A DNA stretch of 64,000 nt from Actinacidiphila epipremni (GTDB taxonomy: Bacteria; Actinomycetota; Actinomycetes; Streptomycetales; Streptomycetaceae), in assembly GCF_012034175.1 (NCBI RefSeq), contig NZ_JAATEJ010000021.1, positions 108,605 through 172,604 on the forward strand, read 5' to 3'. Below are positions 27,382 to 35,159 of this stretch, one piece after another. The translations under genes and the position numbers were made by a program. Position 1 is the first letter of the stretch. The number at the start of each line of letters is the position of its first letter. Below the pieces are notes generated by a model that saw nothing but the letters and a program-made list of their open reading frames with translations, ran no database searches and was not told the DNA's origin.

Positions 27382-28391
27382 GACACCTGCACGTCATCGG
27401 CATCGGCGCCGGCGACCCCGGCCAGCTCACCCTCCAGGCCGTCGAGGCGATCGGCCGCGCCGACGTCTTCTTCCTGCTCGACAAGGGCGAGGCCACCGCC
27501 GACCTGACCGCCCTGCGCGAGCTGATCCTGCGCCGGCACGCCCGCGACCCGTACCGCGTGGTCACCGCCCGCGACCCCGAGCGCGACCGCACCGCGCCCA
27601 CCCCGGGCTACGCGCCCGCCGTCGACGACTGGCGCAGCCGCCGGGCCGCCCTCTACCGCCGGCTCCTCACCGACGAACTGCCCGACGGCGGCCACGGGGC
27701 CTTCCTCGTCTGGGGCGACCCGGCCCTCTACGACAGCACGCTCGCCGTCCTGGCGGAGGTGCGCGCGGGCGGCGGCCCGGACCTCGACTGGACGGTCGTG
27801 CCCGGCATCAGCTGCATCGCCACCCTCACCGCCCGGCACCGCATCACCCTCAACCAGGTGGGCGCCGCCGTCCAGATCACCACCGGCCGCCGGCTGGCCG
27901 ACCACGGCCTGCCGGCCGGCGCCGCCGACGTCGTCGTGATGCTCGACGCCCACCAGGCGTTCACCGCCCTCACCGGCCACGGCCTGCACATCTACTGGGG
28001 CGCCTACCTCGGCACCCCCGACGAGATCCTGCTCTCCGGCCCGCTGACCCCCGCGCTCGCGGCCCGCATCACCGCGACCCGCGCCGAGGCCCGCGCCCGC
28101 AAGGGCTGGATCATGGACACCTACCTGCTCCGCAGGCCCCGCGAAGCCCCCGCCTCCGCAACCCCCGAGCCTGCCTGTCTCGTGCATGCCGTGGCTTCTT
28201 CGGCGCCCGCCGGGGAGCCCCGCGCCGGTGCCTCGGCTGCTCCTGCGACCGCCGTTTCTGCGACCTGCGAGCCTGCCTGTCCCACGCCCGCCGCCGCCCC
28301 GCCGGCGCCCGCCGGGGAGCCCCCCGCCGGCACTCCGCCCGCGGGGCGCGCCCCCGCGACCCCCGAGCCCGCCGCAGGCGATGCGCGGTGA
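27378..28391 (+). CDS. cobF: Precorrin-6A synthase (deacetylating) CobF with C-terminal repeat tail
   Basis: A 337-aa protein. Residues 1-252 form an SAM-dependent tetrapyrrole methylase matching CobF, with the start HLHVIGIGAGDPGQLTLQAVEAI, the SAM loop VWGDPALYDST and VVPGISC. CobF methylates C1 and extrudes the acetyl fragment in the aerobic B12 pathway. Normal CobF ends near residue 255. Here an 85-residue Ala/Pro/Cys-rich tail follows, containing a 34-residue imperfect tandem repeat. It overlaps neighbours on both sides (ATGA, GTGA). Confidence 0.92.
   Translation: MRHLHVIGIGAGDPGQLTLQAVEAIGRADVFFLLDKGEATADLTALRELILRRHARDPYRVVTARDPERDRTAPTPGYAPAVDDWRSRRAALYRRLLTDELPDGGHGAFLVWGDPALYDSTLAVLAEVRAGGGPDLDWTVVPGISCIATLTARHRITLNQVGAAVQITTGRRLADHGLPAGAADVVVMLDAHQAFTALTGHGLHIYWGAYLGTPDEILLSGPLTPALAARITATRAEARARKGWIMDTYLLRRPREAPASATPEPACLVHAVASSAPAGEPRAGASAAPATAVSATCEPACPTPAAAPPAPAGEPPAGTPPAGRAPATPEPAAGDAR
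28167..28380 (+). repeat. 102-bp tandem repeat in the cobF 3' end
   Basis: GAGCCTGCCTGTC occurs at 28167-28179 and again at 28269-28281. GGCGCCCGCCGGGGAGCCCC occurs at 28202-28221 and 28304-28323. Both pairs are spaced exactly 102 bp (34 codons). A shortened third copy begins near 28361. The period keeps the reading frame open. Confidence 0.8.
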
Positions 28392-29122
28392 CGTTGCGCG
28401 TGCTGCTGCTCGGCGGGACCAGCGAGGCCCGGGTTCTCGCCGGGCTGCTCGCCGCCGAGCCCGGGATCGACGTCACCAGCTCGCTCGCCGGCGCCACCTC
28501 CGACCCGCGGCTGCCCCCGGGGCGGACCAGGAGCGGCGGCTTCGGGGGCGCCGCGGGCATGGCCGGCTGGCTGCGCGAGCACCGCGCCGGCGCGCTGGTC
28601 GACGCCACGCACCCCTTCGCCGCCACCGTCAGCCGGCACGCCGCCACCGCCGCCCGCACCGCGGACGTACCGCTGCTCGCCCTGCGCAGGCCCGGCTGGA
28701 CCCCCGGCCCCGGCGACGCGTGGCACTGGGCGGACACCGCGGCGCACGCCGCCGCCCTGCTGCCCGCGCTCGGCCGCCGGCCCTTCCTGACCACCGGCCG
28801 CCGCGACCTCGCGGCCTTCGCCGCGCTGCCGCTGGACTTCCTGATCCGCACCGTCACCCCGCCGCCCCCGCCGCTGCCCGCCCGCCACCGCCTGGTCCTG
28901 GGCCGCGGCCCGTACCCCCTCGACGGCGAGCGCGCCCTGCTGCGCGCGCACCGCGCCGACGTCCTGGTCACCAAGGACAGCGGCGGCCCCGCCGCCAAGC
29001 TCGCCGCCGCCCGCGAGGCCGCCGTCCCCGTCCTGCTGCTGCGCCGCCCGCCCGCACCCCCGGGCGTGCCCGCCGCGGCCACCCCGGAGGCCGCCGCCCA
29101 GTGGCTGCGCGACCTGCGCTGA
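28388..29122 (+). CDS. cobK: Precorrin-6A reductase (CobK/CbiJ)
   Basis: A 244-aa NAD(P)H-dependent reductase of the corrin pathway, acting right after CobF. It shows the N-terminal GGTSEAR loop, DATHPFAATVSRHAATAA and the late TKDSGGPAAKLAAAREA segment, all typical. The GTG overlaps the cobF stop (GTGA), so consecutive pathway steps are translationally coupled. It is the last gene of the riboswitch operon in this window. Length is normal. Confidence 0.92.
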   Translation: MTLRVLLLGGTSEARVLAGLLAAEPGIDVTSSLAGATSDPRLPPGRTRSGGFGGAAGMAGWLREHRAGALVDATHPFAATVSRHAATAARTADVPLLALRRPGWTPGPGDAWHWADTAAHAAALLPALGRRPFLTTGRRDLAAFAALPLDFLIRTVTPPPPPLPARHRLVLGRGPYPLDGERALLRAHRADVLVTKDSGGPAAKLAAAREAAVPVLLLRRPPAPPGVPAAATPEAAAQWLRDLR

Positions 29123-29217
29123 CCCCGTGTGCCGCCCGGCATGCCGACCCCCGCCGCGCGCCCCGGCCGCGACGGGGGGATGATGTATGTCGGTTGCCCA
29201 TGCCTGGAGGTCAAGCC

Positions 29218-29448
29218 ATGGACTATCCGGAAACCTACGAGCTCGTCTTCCATGCCGCCGCCGTCGAGGACGACGCCGTCCTCGTGCACCGCACCGAACG
29301 GTCCGGCGCCGGCGGCTACCCCATCTACCAGGACGAGACCGGCATCGTACGGGCGGAGATCAGCGCGGACGGCGAGGTCCGCATGGTCGCCAGCGGAGGC
29401 CACCAGTCCCTCGACACCCCGCTCGCGGTCCGCCCCGTCACCGGCTGA
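29218..29448 (+). CDS. Small conserved protein, DUF6296-like
   Basis: A 76-aa acidic protein (MDYPETYELVFHAAAVEDD ... DETGIVRAEISADGEVRMVASGGHQ). It resembles a short streptomycete family that I recall as DUF6296, though I cannot verify the number here. TGGAGG precedes the ATG at good spacing. No membrane segment or catalytic motif is seen. It lies 95 bp after cobK and converges on nhaA across a hairpin terminator, and is probably a separate unit from the cobalamin operon. Confidence 0.75.
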   Translation: MDYPETYELVFHAAAVEDDAVLVHRTERSGAGGYPIYQDETGIVRAEISADGEVRMVASGGHQSLDTPLAVRPVTG

Positions 29449-29452
29449 CACC

Positions 29453-29479
29453 CGCGGGGCCGCACCGTACGGCCCCGCG
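29453..29479. terminator. Bidirectional hairpin terminator
   Basis: Perfect 10-bp stem CGCGGGGCCG / CGGCCCCGCG with loop CACCGTA, between the convergent DUF6296-like and NhaA genes. Confidence 0.75.
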
Positions 29480-29510
29480 CCCCCCACGCGACACCCCGCC
29501 GCGGCCCGGA

Positions 29511-31418
29511 TCAGCGTCCGGGCCGCGGCCCCGCGCCGTCGATCAGCACCGCCCGGTCCCGCGCCGCCACCACCGCCGCCGACAGGCTCTGGATGTCGTA
29601 CGCCCCGTGGTGCCGCCTGCCGTTGATGAAGAACGTCGGCGTGCCCGACACCCCGCTCAGGTCCGCCGACTCCACGTCCATCTCCACCCGCCCCGAGCCC
29701 CTGCGCCCGCGCAGCGCCTCCCGGAAGGCGTCCACGTCCAGCCCGAGGTCCCGCGCGTGCCGCAGCAGGTCCTTGACGCCCAGCTCGTTCTGGTGGGTGA
29801 TCAGCAGGTCCCGCATCTCCCAGAACGCCCCCTGCGCCGCCGCGGCCTCGGCCGCCTCCGCGGCCAGCTGCGCGTTCGGGTGCACGTCCGGCAGCGGCAG
29901 GTGCCGCCACACGTACCGTACGTCGCCGAAGTCCGCGAGCAGCTCGCGCACCACCTGCTCGGCCTGGCCGCAGTACGGGCACTCGAAGTCGCCGTACTCC
30001 ACCACCGTCACCGGCGCGTCGGCCGGCCCGCGCATGTGATCGCGCTCGGGGTCCACCGGCTCGGCCAGGTCCACCACCGACTCCGCCGTGCCCAGCAGCG
30101 CCCGCGCCCGCAGTGCCTTCGGCAGCCGGGAGGTCACCAGCGCCACCACCGACGTCGACAGCATCGCGAAGACCACCGCGCTGAGCACCCCGATCTTGGC
30201 CTGCTCCAGCTGCCGCCCGTGGAAGGCCAGCGTCGCGATCAGCAGCGACACCGTGAAGCCGATCCCGGCGATCGTGCCGCCGCCCAGCACCGCCGCCCAC
30301 CCCACCGGCGGGCGCATCCGCCCGCGGCTCAGCCGCGTCGCCACCGCCGACGCGCCCACGATGCCGACCGGCTTGCCCAGCCCGTAGCCCAGCAGGATGC
30401 CCCAGGTGACCGGCGAGGTGAAGGCACCGGCGAGCACCGAGCCGTTGATCTCGATGCCCGCGTTGGCCAGCGCGAACACCGGCACGATCGCGTAGCTGCT
30501 CCACGGGTGGTACAGCCGCTGCAGCCGGTCGTTGGGCGACAGCGCGAGCGCGATGCCCTGCCGCGCCTCCCGCTCCAGCTCCGCCGTCGGCTGCTCGCGG
30601 AAGGACCGGAAGAGACCGCTGGCCCGCTCCAGCGCGTCACGCTGCGCCGGGTACGCGTACGACATCAGGCCCATGAGCAGGCCCACCACCACCGGGTCCA
30701 CCCCGGAGTGCAGGAACGCCACCCACGCCACGACGCCCAGCAGCGCGTACACCGGCCCGCGCCGCGACCCCGTGCGGCGGAAGAACGCCGCCGCCACCAG
30801 CACCCCGAGCCCGATCAGCAGCGGCGTCCACGACAGCGACTCGCTGTACGCGATCGCGATCACCGCGAGCGCGAGGAAGTCGTCCACGACGGCCACGGTG
30901 AGGATGAAGGTGTGCAGCCGGCGCGGGAAGCGCGAGCCGAGCAGCGCCAGCATGCCCAGCGCGAACGCGGTGTCGGTGGACATCGCCGCGCCCCAGCCGT
31001 GCGTGGTCGACGAGCCGGAGTTCACCGCCAGGTAGATCGCCGCCGGCACCGCCATGCCGCACACCCCCGCCAGCAGGGGCAGCGGGATCCGCCGGCGGTC
31101 GCGCAGCTCCCCCATGTCGAACTCGCGCCGCGCCTCCAGGCCCACGACCAGGAAGAACAGCGTCATCAGGCCGCTGTTCACCCACTCGCGCAGGTCCATG
31201 TCCACGCCGTGCGAGCCGATCCGCACCGACAGATGCGTCTGCCAGAACGACGCGTAGCCGCCCGGCGTGATGTTCACCCACGCCAGCGCCGCCAGCGTGC
31301 CGGCCAGCAGCACCGCCGCGCTGCCCGACTCGGTGCGGATGAACGCCCACGGCGACGACGCCCCGGAACGGTCCCGTTCCGTACGGCCCGTCAAGGGGGT
31401 GGTGAAACCCCGGAACAT
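29511..31418 (-). CDS. nhaA: Na+/H+ antiporter NhaA fused to a DsbA-like thioredoxin-fold domain
   Basis: A 635-aa two-domain protein. Residues ~25-430 are NhaA, with LFFLVVGLEARREF and the ion-binding Asp pair in VAVVDDFLALAVIAIAY. Residues ~450-630 are a DsbA/thioredoxin-like domain with the redox motif CPYC (VVEYGDFECPYCGQAEQVVREL) and the cis-Pro region SGVSGTPTFFINGRRHHG. Ordinary NhaA is about 390 aa. The same fusion is known in other actinobacteria. The role of the redox domain is unclear. AGGGAGG precedes the ATG. It is divergent from the NfeD-like/flotillin genes. Confidence 0.93.
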   Translation of the reverse strand: MFRGFTTPLTGRTERDRSGASSPWAFIRTESGSAAVLLAGTLAALAWVNITPGGYASFWQTHLSVRIGSHGVDMDLREWVNSGLMTLFFLVVGLEARREFDMGELRDRRRIPLPLLAGVCGMAVPAAIYLAVNSGSSTTHGWGAAMSTDTAFALGMLALLGSRFPRRLHTFILTVAVVDDFLALAVIAIAYSESLSWTPLLIGLGVLVAAAFFRRTGSRRGPVYALLGVVAWVAFLHSGVDPVVVGLLMGLMSYAYPAQRDALERASGLFRSFREQPTAELEREARQGIALALSPNDRLQRLYHPWSSYAIVPVFALANAGIEINGSVLAGAFTSPVTWGILLGYGLGKPVGIVGASAVATRLSRGRMRPPVGWAAVLGGGTIAGIGFTVSLLIATLAFHGRQLEQAKIGVLSAVVFAMLSTSVVALVTSRLPKALRARALLGTAESVVDLAEPVDPERDHMRGPADAPVTVVEYGDFECPYCGQAEQVVRELLADFGDVRYVWRHLPLPDVHPNAQLAAEAAEAAAAQGAFWEMRDLLITHQNELGVKDLLRHARDLGLDVDAFREALRGRRGSGRVEMDVESADLSGVSGTPTFFINGRRHHGAYDIQSLSAAVVAARDRAVLIDGAGPRPGR

Positions 31419-31583
31419 CCAGCCTCCCTGTCATGCGCGCCTGCCACACCTGGCATGATCCGTCCCCCGGGACATTACGGCAGACCAGCAGCCCGCGGGG
31501 CGTACCCGGTGGGAGGATGGACCCGGTCCGGCATGCGGACGGCGACGAGGCGACGAGGCGACGACTAGGGGGGGCGGCCGGCG

Positions 31584-31835
31584 ATGGCGCGCGACGAAGC
31601 CGTGATCGGCTGCACCGGGCACCTGCTGGTCGCCACCCGCGGTCCCGAGGGCCCCGGCGAGGTGCTGGTACGGGTGCGGGGCGGCACGGAGGCGTTCCTC
31701 GCCTGGTCCGACGGGCCGCTGGCCAAGGGCAGCCAGGTGCTCGTGGTGGACTCCCGCGGCAGCCGGCAGGTGGACGTGATCGCGTGGGCCGACCCGCTGG
31801 ACCCGCTGGACCCGCTGGACGCGACCGGCGGTTGA
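31584..31835 (+). CDS. Small NfeD-like beta-barrel protein
   Basis: An 83-aa protein (GCTGHLLVATRGPEGPGEVLVRVRGGTEAFLAWSDGPLAKGSQVLVVDSRGSRQVDVIAW) with the strand pattern of an NfeD-type OB fold. Such domains are the usual partner of SPFH/flotillin proteins, and a flotillin gene follows 55 bp later. It lacks the membrane helices of full NfeD. The C-terminus contains an in-frame triplicated Asp-Pro-Leu, from a 9-bp tandem repeat near 31797-31820. Confidence 0.75.
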   Translation: MARDEAVIGCTGHLLVATRGPEGPGEVLVRVRGGTEAFLAWSDGPLAKGSQVLVVDSRGSRQVDVIAWADPLDPLDPLDATGG

Positions 31836-31890
31836 GCCGCGGCAGACCGCGCGGCCGGCCGCGCGGAGCAGACGAAGGAAGAAGGCAACA

Positions 31891-33054
31891 ATGTTTGGTT
31901 ACCGCGTTCCCGCGCCCGACGAGGCGATGCTCATATCCGGTGGTCGCCGGGGCCTGGGCGGCGCGCCGTTCCGGGTCGTCACCGGGCACGGCAAGTTCGT
32001 GCTGCCCATCCTGCGCAAGACCCGCTTCCTGACCCTCGCGATGTGCGAGGCCGAGGTCGCCGAGACCTGCGTGACCCGGCAGGGCATCTCGCTGACGGTC
32101 AAGGCCGTCATCGCCTTCAAGGTCGGCAACGACCACGAGAGCATCGTCAACGCCGGCCAGCGCTTCCTGTCCGACCAGGACCAGATGGCCGTCCTCACCG
32201 GCCGGATCTTCGCCGGCCACCTGCGGGCCATCATCGGCTCGATGACGGTGGAGGAGATCGTCACCGAGCGGCAGAAGCTCGCCACCGAGGTGCTGGAGAC
32301 CTCCAAGACCGAGATGGCCAAGATCGGCCTGACCGTCGACTCGCTGCAGATCCAGTCCATCGACGACGGCGACACCGGCTACATCGAGGCGATGTCCGCC
32401 CCGCACCGGGCCGCCATCCAGCGGCAGGCGCAGATCGCCCAGGCGCAGGCCACCCAGGCCGCCGTGGAGGCCCAGCAGGTCGCCGCGCGCAACCAGGCCG
32501 AATACGCCAGGCAGACCGCCGTCGTCCAGGCCGACTACTCCGCCCAGGTCGACCGCGCCCAGGCGCAGGCCGCCCAGGCCGGGCCGCTGGCCCAGGCGCA
32601 CGCACAGCAGGAGGTCATCGCCGCGCAGACCGAACTGGCCCTGCGCGCCGCCGAACTGCGCCAGCAGCAGCTCGTCGCGGAGATCGTCAAGCCCGCCGAG
32701 GCCGAGGCCGAGCGCATCCGCACCCTCGCCGCCGCCGAGGCCGAGCGGATGCGGATTCAGGCGGCGGCTGCCGCCTCGCACGACCGGGTCGCGCTGGACC
32801 GGATGCTCATCGACCAGCTCCCGCAGATCGTCAAGGAGGCCGCCAACGGCCTGGCCGGCGCCAACGTCAACGTCCTCAACGGCGCCGACGGCCTCGGCGA
32901 GATCGCCGCGGGCCTGGTCGGCCAGGGCCTGACGATCCTGGACTCGGTGCGTAAGAACCTGCGCGCCGACCCCGAGGACGGCGGCTCCCCGTCGAACGCG
33001 GTCGAGGTGCGCCGCCCGCAGGGGCCCGCGGACGGCCGGGTCGACCTGGACTGA
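31891..33054 (+). CDS. Flotillin-like SPFH domain protein
   Basis: A 387-aa SPFH/prohibitin-family protein. The SPFH domain covers about residues 5-185 (FVLPILRKTRFLTLAMCEAEVAETCVTRQGISLTVKAVIAFKVG). An Ala/Gln/Glu-rich coiled coil follows (about 170-300, e.g. EAERIRTLAAAEAERMRIQAAAAAS). No obvious transmembrane helix is present, so membrane association would be peripheral or via acylation. Flotillins organise membrane microdomains with NfeD partners, matching the gene upstream. Confidence 0.93.
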   Translation: MFGYRVPAPDEAMLISGGRRGLGGAPFRVVTGHGKFVLPILRKTRFLTLAMCEAEVAETCVTRQGISLTVKAVIAFKVGNDHESIVNAGQRFLSDQDQMAVLTGRIFAGHLRAIIGSMTVEEIVTERQKLATEVLETSKTEMAKIGLTVDSLQIQSIDDGDTGYIEAMSAPHRAAIQRQAQIAQAQATQAAVEAQQVAARNQAEYARQTAVVQADYSAQVDRAQAQAAQAGPLAQAHAQQEVIAAQTELALRAAELRQQQLVAEIVKPAEAEAERIRTLAAAEAERMRIQAAAAASHDRVALDRMLIDQLPQIVKEAANGLAGANVNVLNGADGLGEIAAGLVGQGLTILDSVRKNLRADPEDGGSPSNAVEVRRPQGPADGRVDLD

Positions 33055-33359
33055 CGCGCCCGGCCGGACACCCGCCGCATCACCCCGGGACACCCCGGAT
33101 CACCTCAGGACGCCGCCGCGGCCCCGCCGGCCCGGCGGCGTCCGCATGCCCGCGCCGGCGCGGGCACCGGGGACGTAATCGTGCTAAGTGGCGCATGCGG
33201 GACACCGGTCGCACAGTGGAACAAGAGGGCCGAACCGCCGGTCCGCGCCGCAGGCCCGCCGCCGGGCGGGGGCGCGCAAGGGCGCACGGCCGTACCGCGG
33301 CGCGGCCGGGAACGGCCCGGCGGCACGCCGCTCCACCCTGCCCACTGAGGGGATTTCCC
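33055..33359. other. Intergenic region with terminator, before asp23-like gene
   Basis: About 305 bp without a convincing gene. It begins with a terminator hairpin at 33108-33143. The rest is the upstream region of the Asp23 gene; ACGTAATCGTGCTAAGTGG near 33175-33193 is the only AT-richer, promoter-like part. Confidence 0.5.
33108..33143 (+). terminator. Hairpin terminator after flotillin gene
   Basis: Perfect 11-bp stem GGACGCCGCCG / CGGCGGCGTCC around a 14-nt GC-rich loop, 54 bp after the flotillin stop. Confidence 0.65.
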
Positions 33360-33788
33360 ATGGCGAACGACAACGCGTCCAGGTCCGTCTCCAGCCGCCG
33401 CGACGACATCGGCGGCAAGACCAGCATCGCCGACTCCGTGGTGGCGGTCATCGCCGGCATCGCCGCGCGCGAGGTCGACGGGGTGCACACCATGGGCGGC
33501 GGCGCCTCGCGCGCGGTGGGCGCCGTACGCGACACCGTGTCGCGCTCCAAGGACTTCACACGCGGCGTGAAGGTCGAGGTCGGCGAGAAGCAGGCCGCCG
33601 TCGACCTGGACGTCGTCGTGCTCTACGGCACCGAGATCGCCGACGCGGCCTCCCAGATACGCTCCCACGTCGCCAACGCGGTGGAGCGCATGACCGGCCT
33701 CGAAGTCGTCGAGATCAACATCAACGTCCGCGACGTCTACATCCCCGGCGAGGACAACGACGAGGAATCCGAGTCCCGCGTCCGCTGA
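33360..33788 (+). CDS. Asp23/Gls24 family envelope stress protein
   Basis: A 142-aa Asp23 protein: KTSIADSVVAVIAGIAAREVDGVHTMGGG, VKVEVGEKQAAVDLDVVVLYGTEIADAASQIRSHVANAVERMTGLEVVEININVRDVYI. No membrane segment is seen. Family members are abundant, cell-wall-stress-related proteins often linked to a membrane anchor. ATG 33360 is preceded by GAGGGGA. Actinobacterial relatives usually lie in multi-gene Asp23 clusters; here it is single, 300 bp after the flotillin gene. Confidence 0.9.
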   Translation: MANDNASRSVSSRRDDIGGKTSIADSVVAVIAGIAAREVDGVHTMGGGASRAVGAVRDTVSRSKDFTRGVKVEVGEKQAAVDLDVVVLYGTEIADAASQIRSHVANAVERMTGLEVVEININVRDVYIPGEDNDEESESRVR

Positions 33789-33893
33789 CCGCTCGGACCC
33801 GCCCGGCCCCCGCGCCCCCGACGGCCGGTACGCCCCCACGGCGTGCCGGCCGTCCGCGTGCCACCGGGCGCCGGCACGTCGCCCTGACGCGGT

Positions 33894-34442
33894 TCAGCCC
33901 AGCGTCCGCGCCCACTCGTCCGTGGTCAGCACCTCGCCGCGCCGGCTGAGCACCTTGCCGACCAGCGCGGCGTGCAGCTCCGGGTCCGGGTCGGCGCATG
34001 CGTCGGACAGCACGGTGACCCGGTAGTCCAGGTCGGCCGCCTGGAGCGCGGTCGACAGCACGATCCCGCCGGTCGCGATACCGGCGAGCACCAGGTGGCC
34101 GACGTCCATGGCCGCGAGGATCTGGTGCAGGTTGTTGCCCGCGAAGGCGCTCACGCGGTTCTTGTGCACGACGAGCTCGCCCTCGCGCGGGGCGGCGTCC
34201 GGGTGGATCGCGGCGCCCGGGTCGTCGGCGGTGTAGAGGTGCGGGGCGAGCGCCCCGAAGGTCTTGTTGCGCGGGTGCGCGTCGACGTGGCCGGGCCGGA
34301 ACCGCAGGACGACGTGCAGCACCGGCACGCCCGCCGCCCGCGCCGTCTCCAGCGCCCGTACGGCCGCCGGCAGGTAGTCGGCGGGCAGCCGCCCGAGGTG
34401 GTGCAGCTGGAGGTCCATCGCCAGCAGTGCGGTACGCGACAT
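33894..34442 (-). CDS. Isochorismatase-family hydrolase lacking the catalytic Cys
   Basis: A 182-aa protein of the cysteine hydrolase/isochorismatase fold. The catalytic Asp (LLAMDLQ) and Lys (VVHKNRVSAF) regions are present. The position of the nucleophilic Cys (GVATDxCV in nicotinamidases) reads GIATGGIVLSTA, with Ile instead of Cys. The isochorismatase PhzD also lacks this Cys, so hydrolysis without a thioester is possible. It lies 15 bp after a TetR gene in the same operon. Substrate is unknown. Confidence 0.85.
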   Translation of the reverse strand: MSRTALLAMDLQLHHLGRLPADYLPAAVRALETARAAGVPVLHVVLRFRPGHVDAHPRNKTFGALAPHLYTADDPGAAIHPDAAPREGELVVHKNRVSAFAGNNLHQILAAMDVGHLVLAGIATGGIVLSTALQAADLDYRVTVLSDACADPDPELHAALVGKVLSRRGEVLTTDEWARTLG

Positions 34443-34457
34443 GCCGGTGCCTTTCGG

Positions 34458-35081
34458 TTACGCCGCCCCCCGCGCGGCCAGCGCTGCCGCCAGCGCCGCG
34501 CGGATCGGGGCGAGATCGACGTCCGCGGCGACCGTCGCCGCGTCGGGCTGCCGGGTGCGGGCCGGCTCGGTGCCGAACAGCGCCCGCAGCAGGCGCGGGT
34601 GGACGGCGCGGGCGATCACGTCGTGCGCGGCGTCCTCGGCGTCCTGCGCGGTGAGCCCGCAGCGCCGGGCGAGGAAGTCGGCGAGCCGGCGGTGCGTCGA
34701 GTCGAAGACCGCCTCGTAGTACCGCGCGGACGCCTCCGGCAGCCGCTCGGCCTCCGCGATGCCGAGCCGGCACATCCGCAGCGTCGGCTCCCACTGGAGC
34801 ATCTGCACGAAGCGCCCGCAGTACAGCACCGCCGCCTCCGTGGCGTCCTGCGCGTACGTCTCGGGTGTGCCGAGCCGGTCGAGGTAGAGCTCGCGCACCA
34901 GGTCGACGACGGCCAGGAAGAGCTTGTCCTTGCTCTCGAAGTGCGCGTAGAGCGTGCGCTTGGAGGTCGAGGCGCCGGCCGCGACCTGGTCCATCGAGGC
35001 GCGCTCGAAGCCGGACTTGAGGAAGACGTCCTTCGCCGTGAACAGGATGTGCTTCCGCAGCTCGTCGCCGCGCCTTGCCAT
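34458..35081 (-). CDS. TetR family transcriptional regulator
   Basis: A 207-aa TetR regulator. The N-terminal HTH (about residues 8-55) includes FLKSGFERASMDQVAAGASTSKRTLYAHFESKDKLF. The C-terminal domain is helical, with an HDVIARAVHPRLLRALFG segment. The hydrolase gene follows 15 bp after it, and an NmrA-type oxidoreductase gene is divergent. The AAGTAAAC inverted repeat in the 78-bp gap is a plausible operator for both transcripts. Confidence 0.92.
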   Translation of the reverse strand: MARRGDELRKHILFTAKDVFLKSGFERASMDQVAAGASTSKRTLYAHFESKDKLFLAVVDLVRELYLDRLGTPETYAQDATEAAVLYCGRFVQMLQWEPTLRMCRLGIAEAERLPEASARYYEAVFDSTHRRLADFLARRCGLTAQDAEDAAHDVIARAVHPRLLRALFGTEPARTRQPDAATVAADVDLAPIRAALAAALAARGAA

Positions 35082-35099
35082 ACGTCCTCCCGTGCAGCA

Positions 35100-35126
35100 A
35101 AGTAAACGGTACGGTAGAGTTTACTT
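35100..35126. promoter_or_regulatory. Putative TetR operator
   Basis: Perfect 8-bp arms AAGTAAAC (35100-35107) and GTTTACTT (35119-35126) flank an 11-bp spacer containing GGTACGGTAGA. The site lies centrally between the divergent TetR and NmrA-type genes. Confidence 0.7.
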
Positions 35127-35159
35127 CTGGTCGCTTCCCATCAGGTCGAGGAGTCCGAC

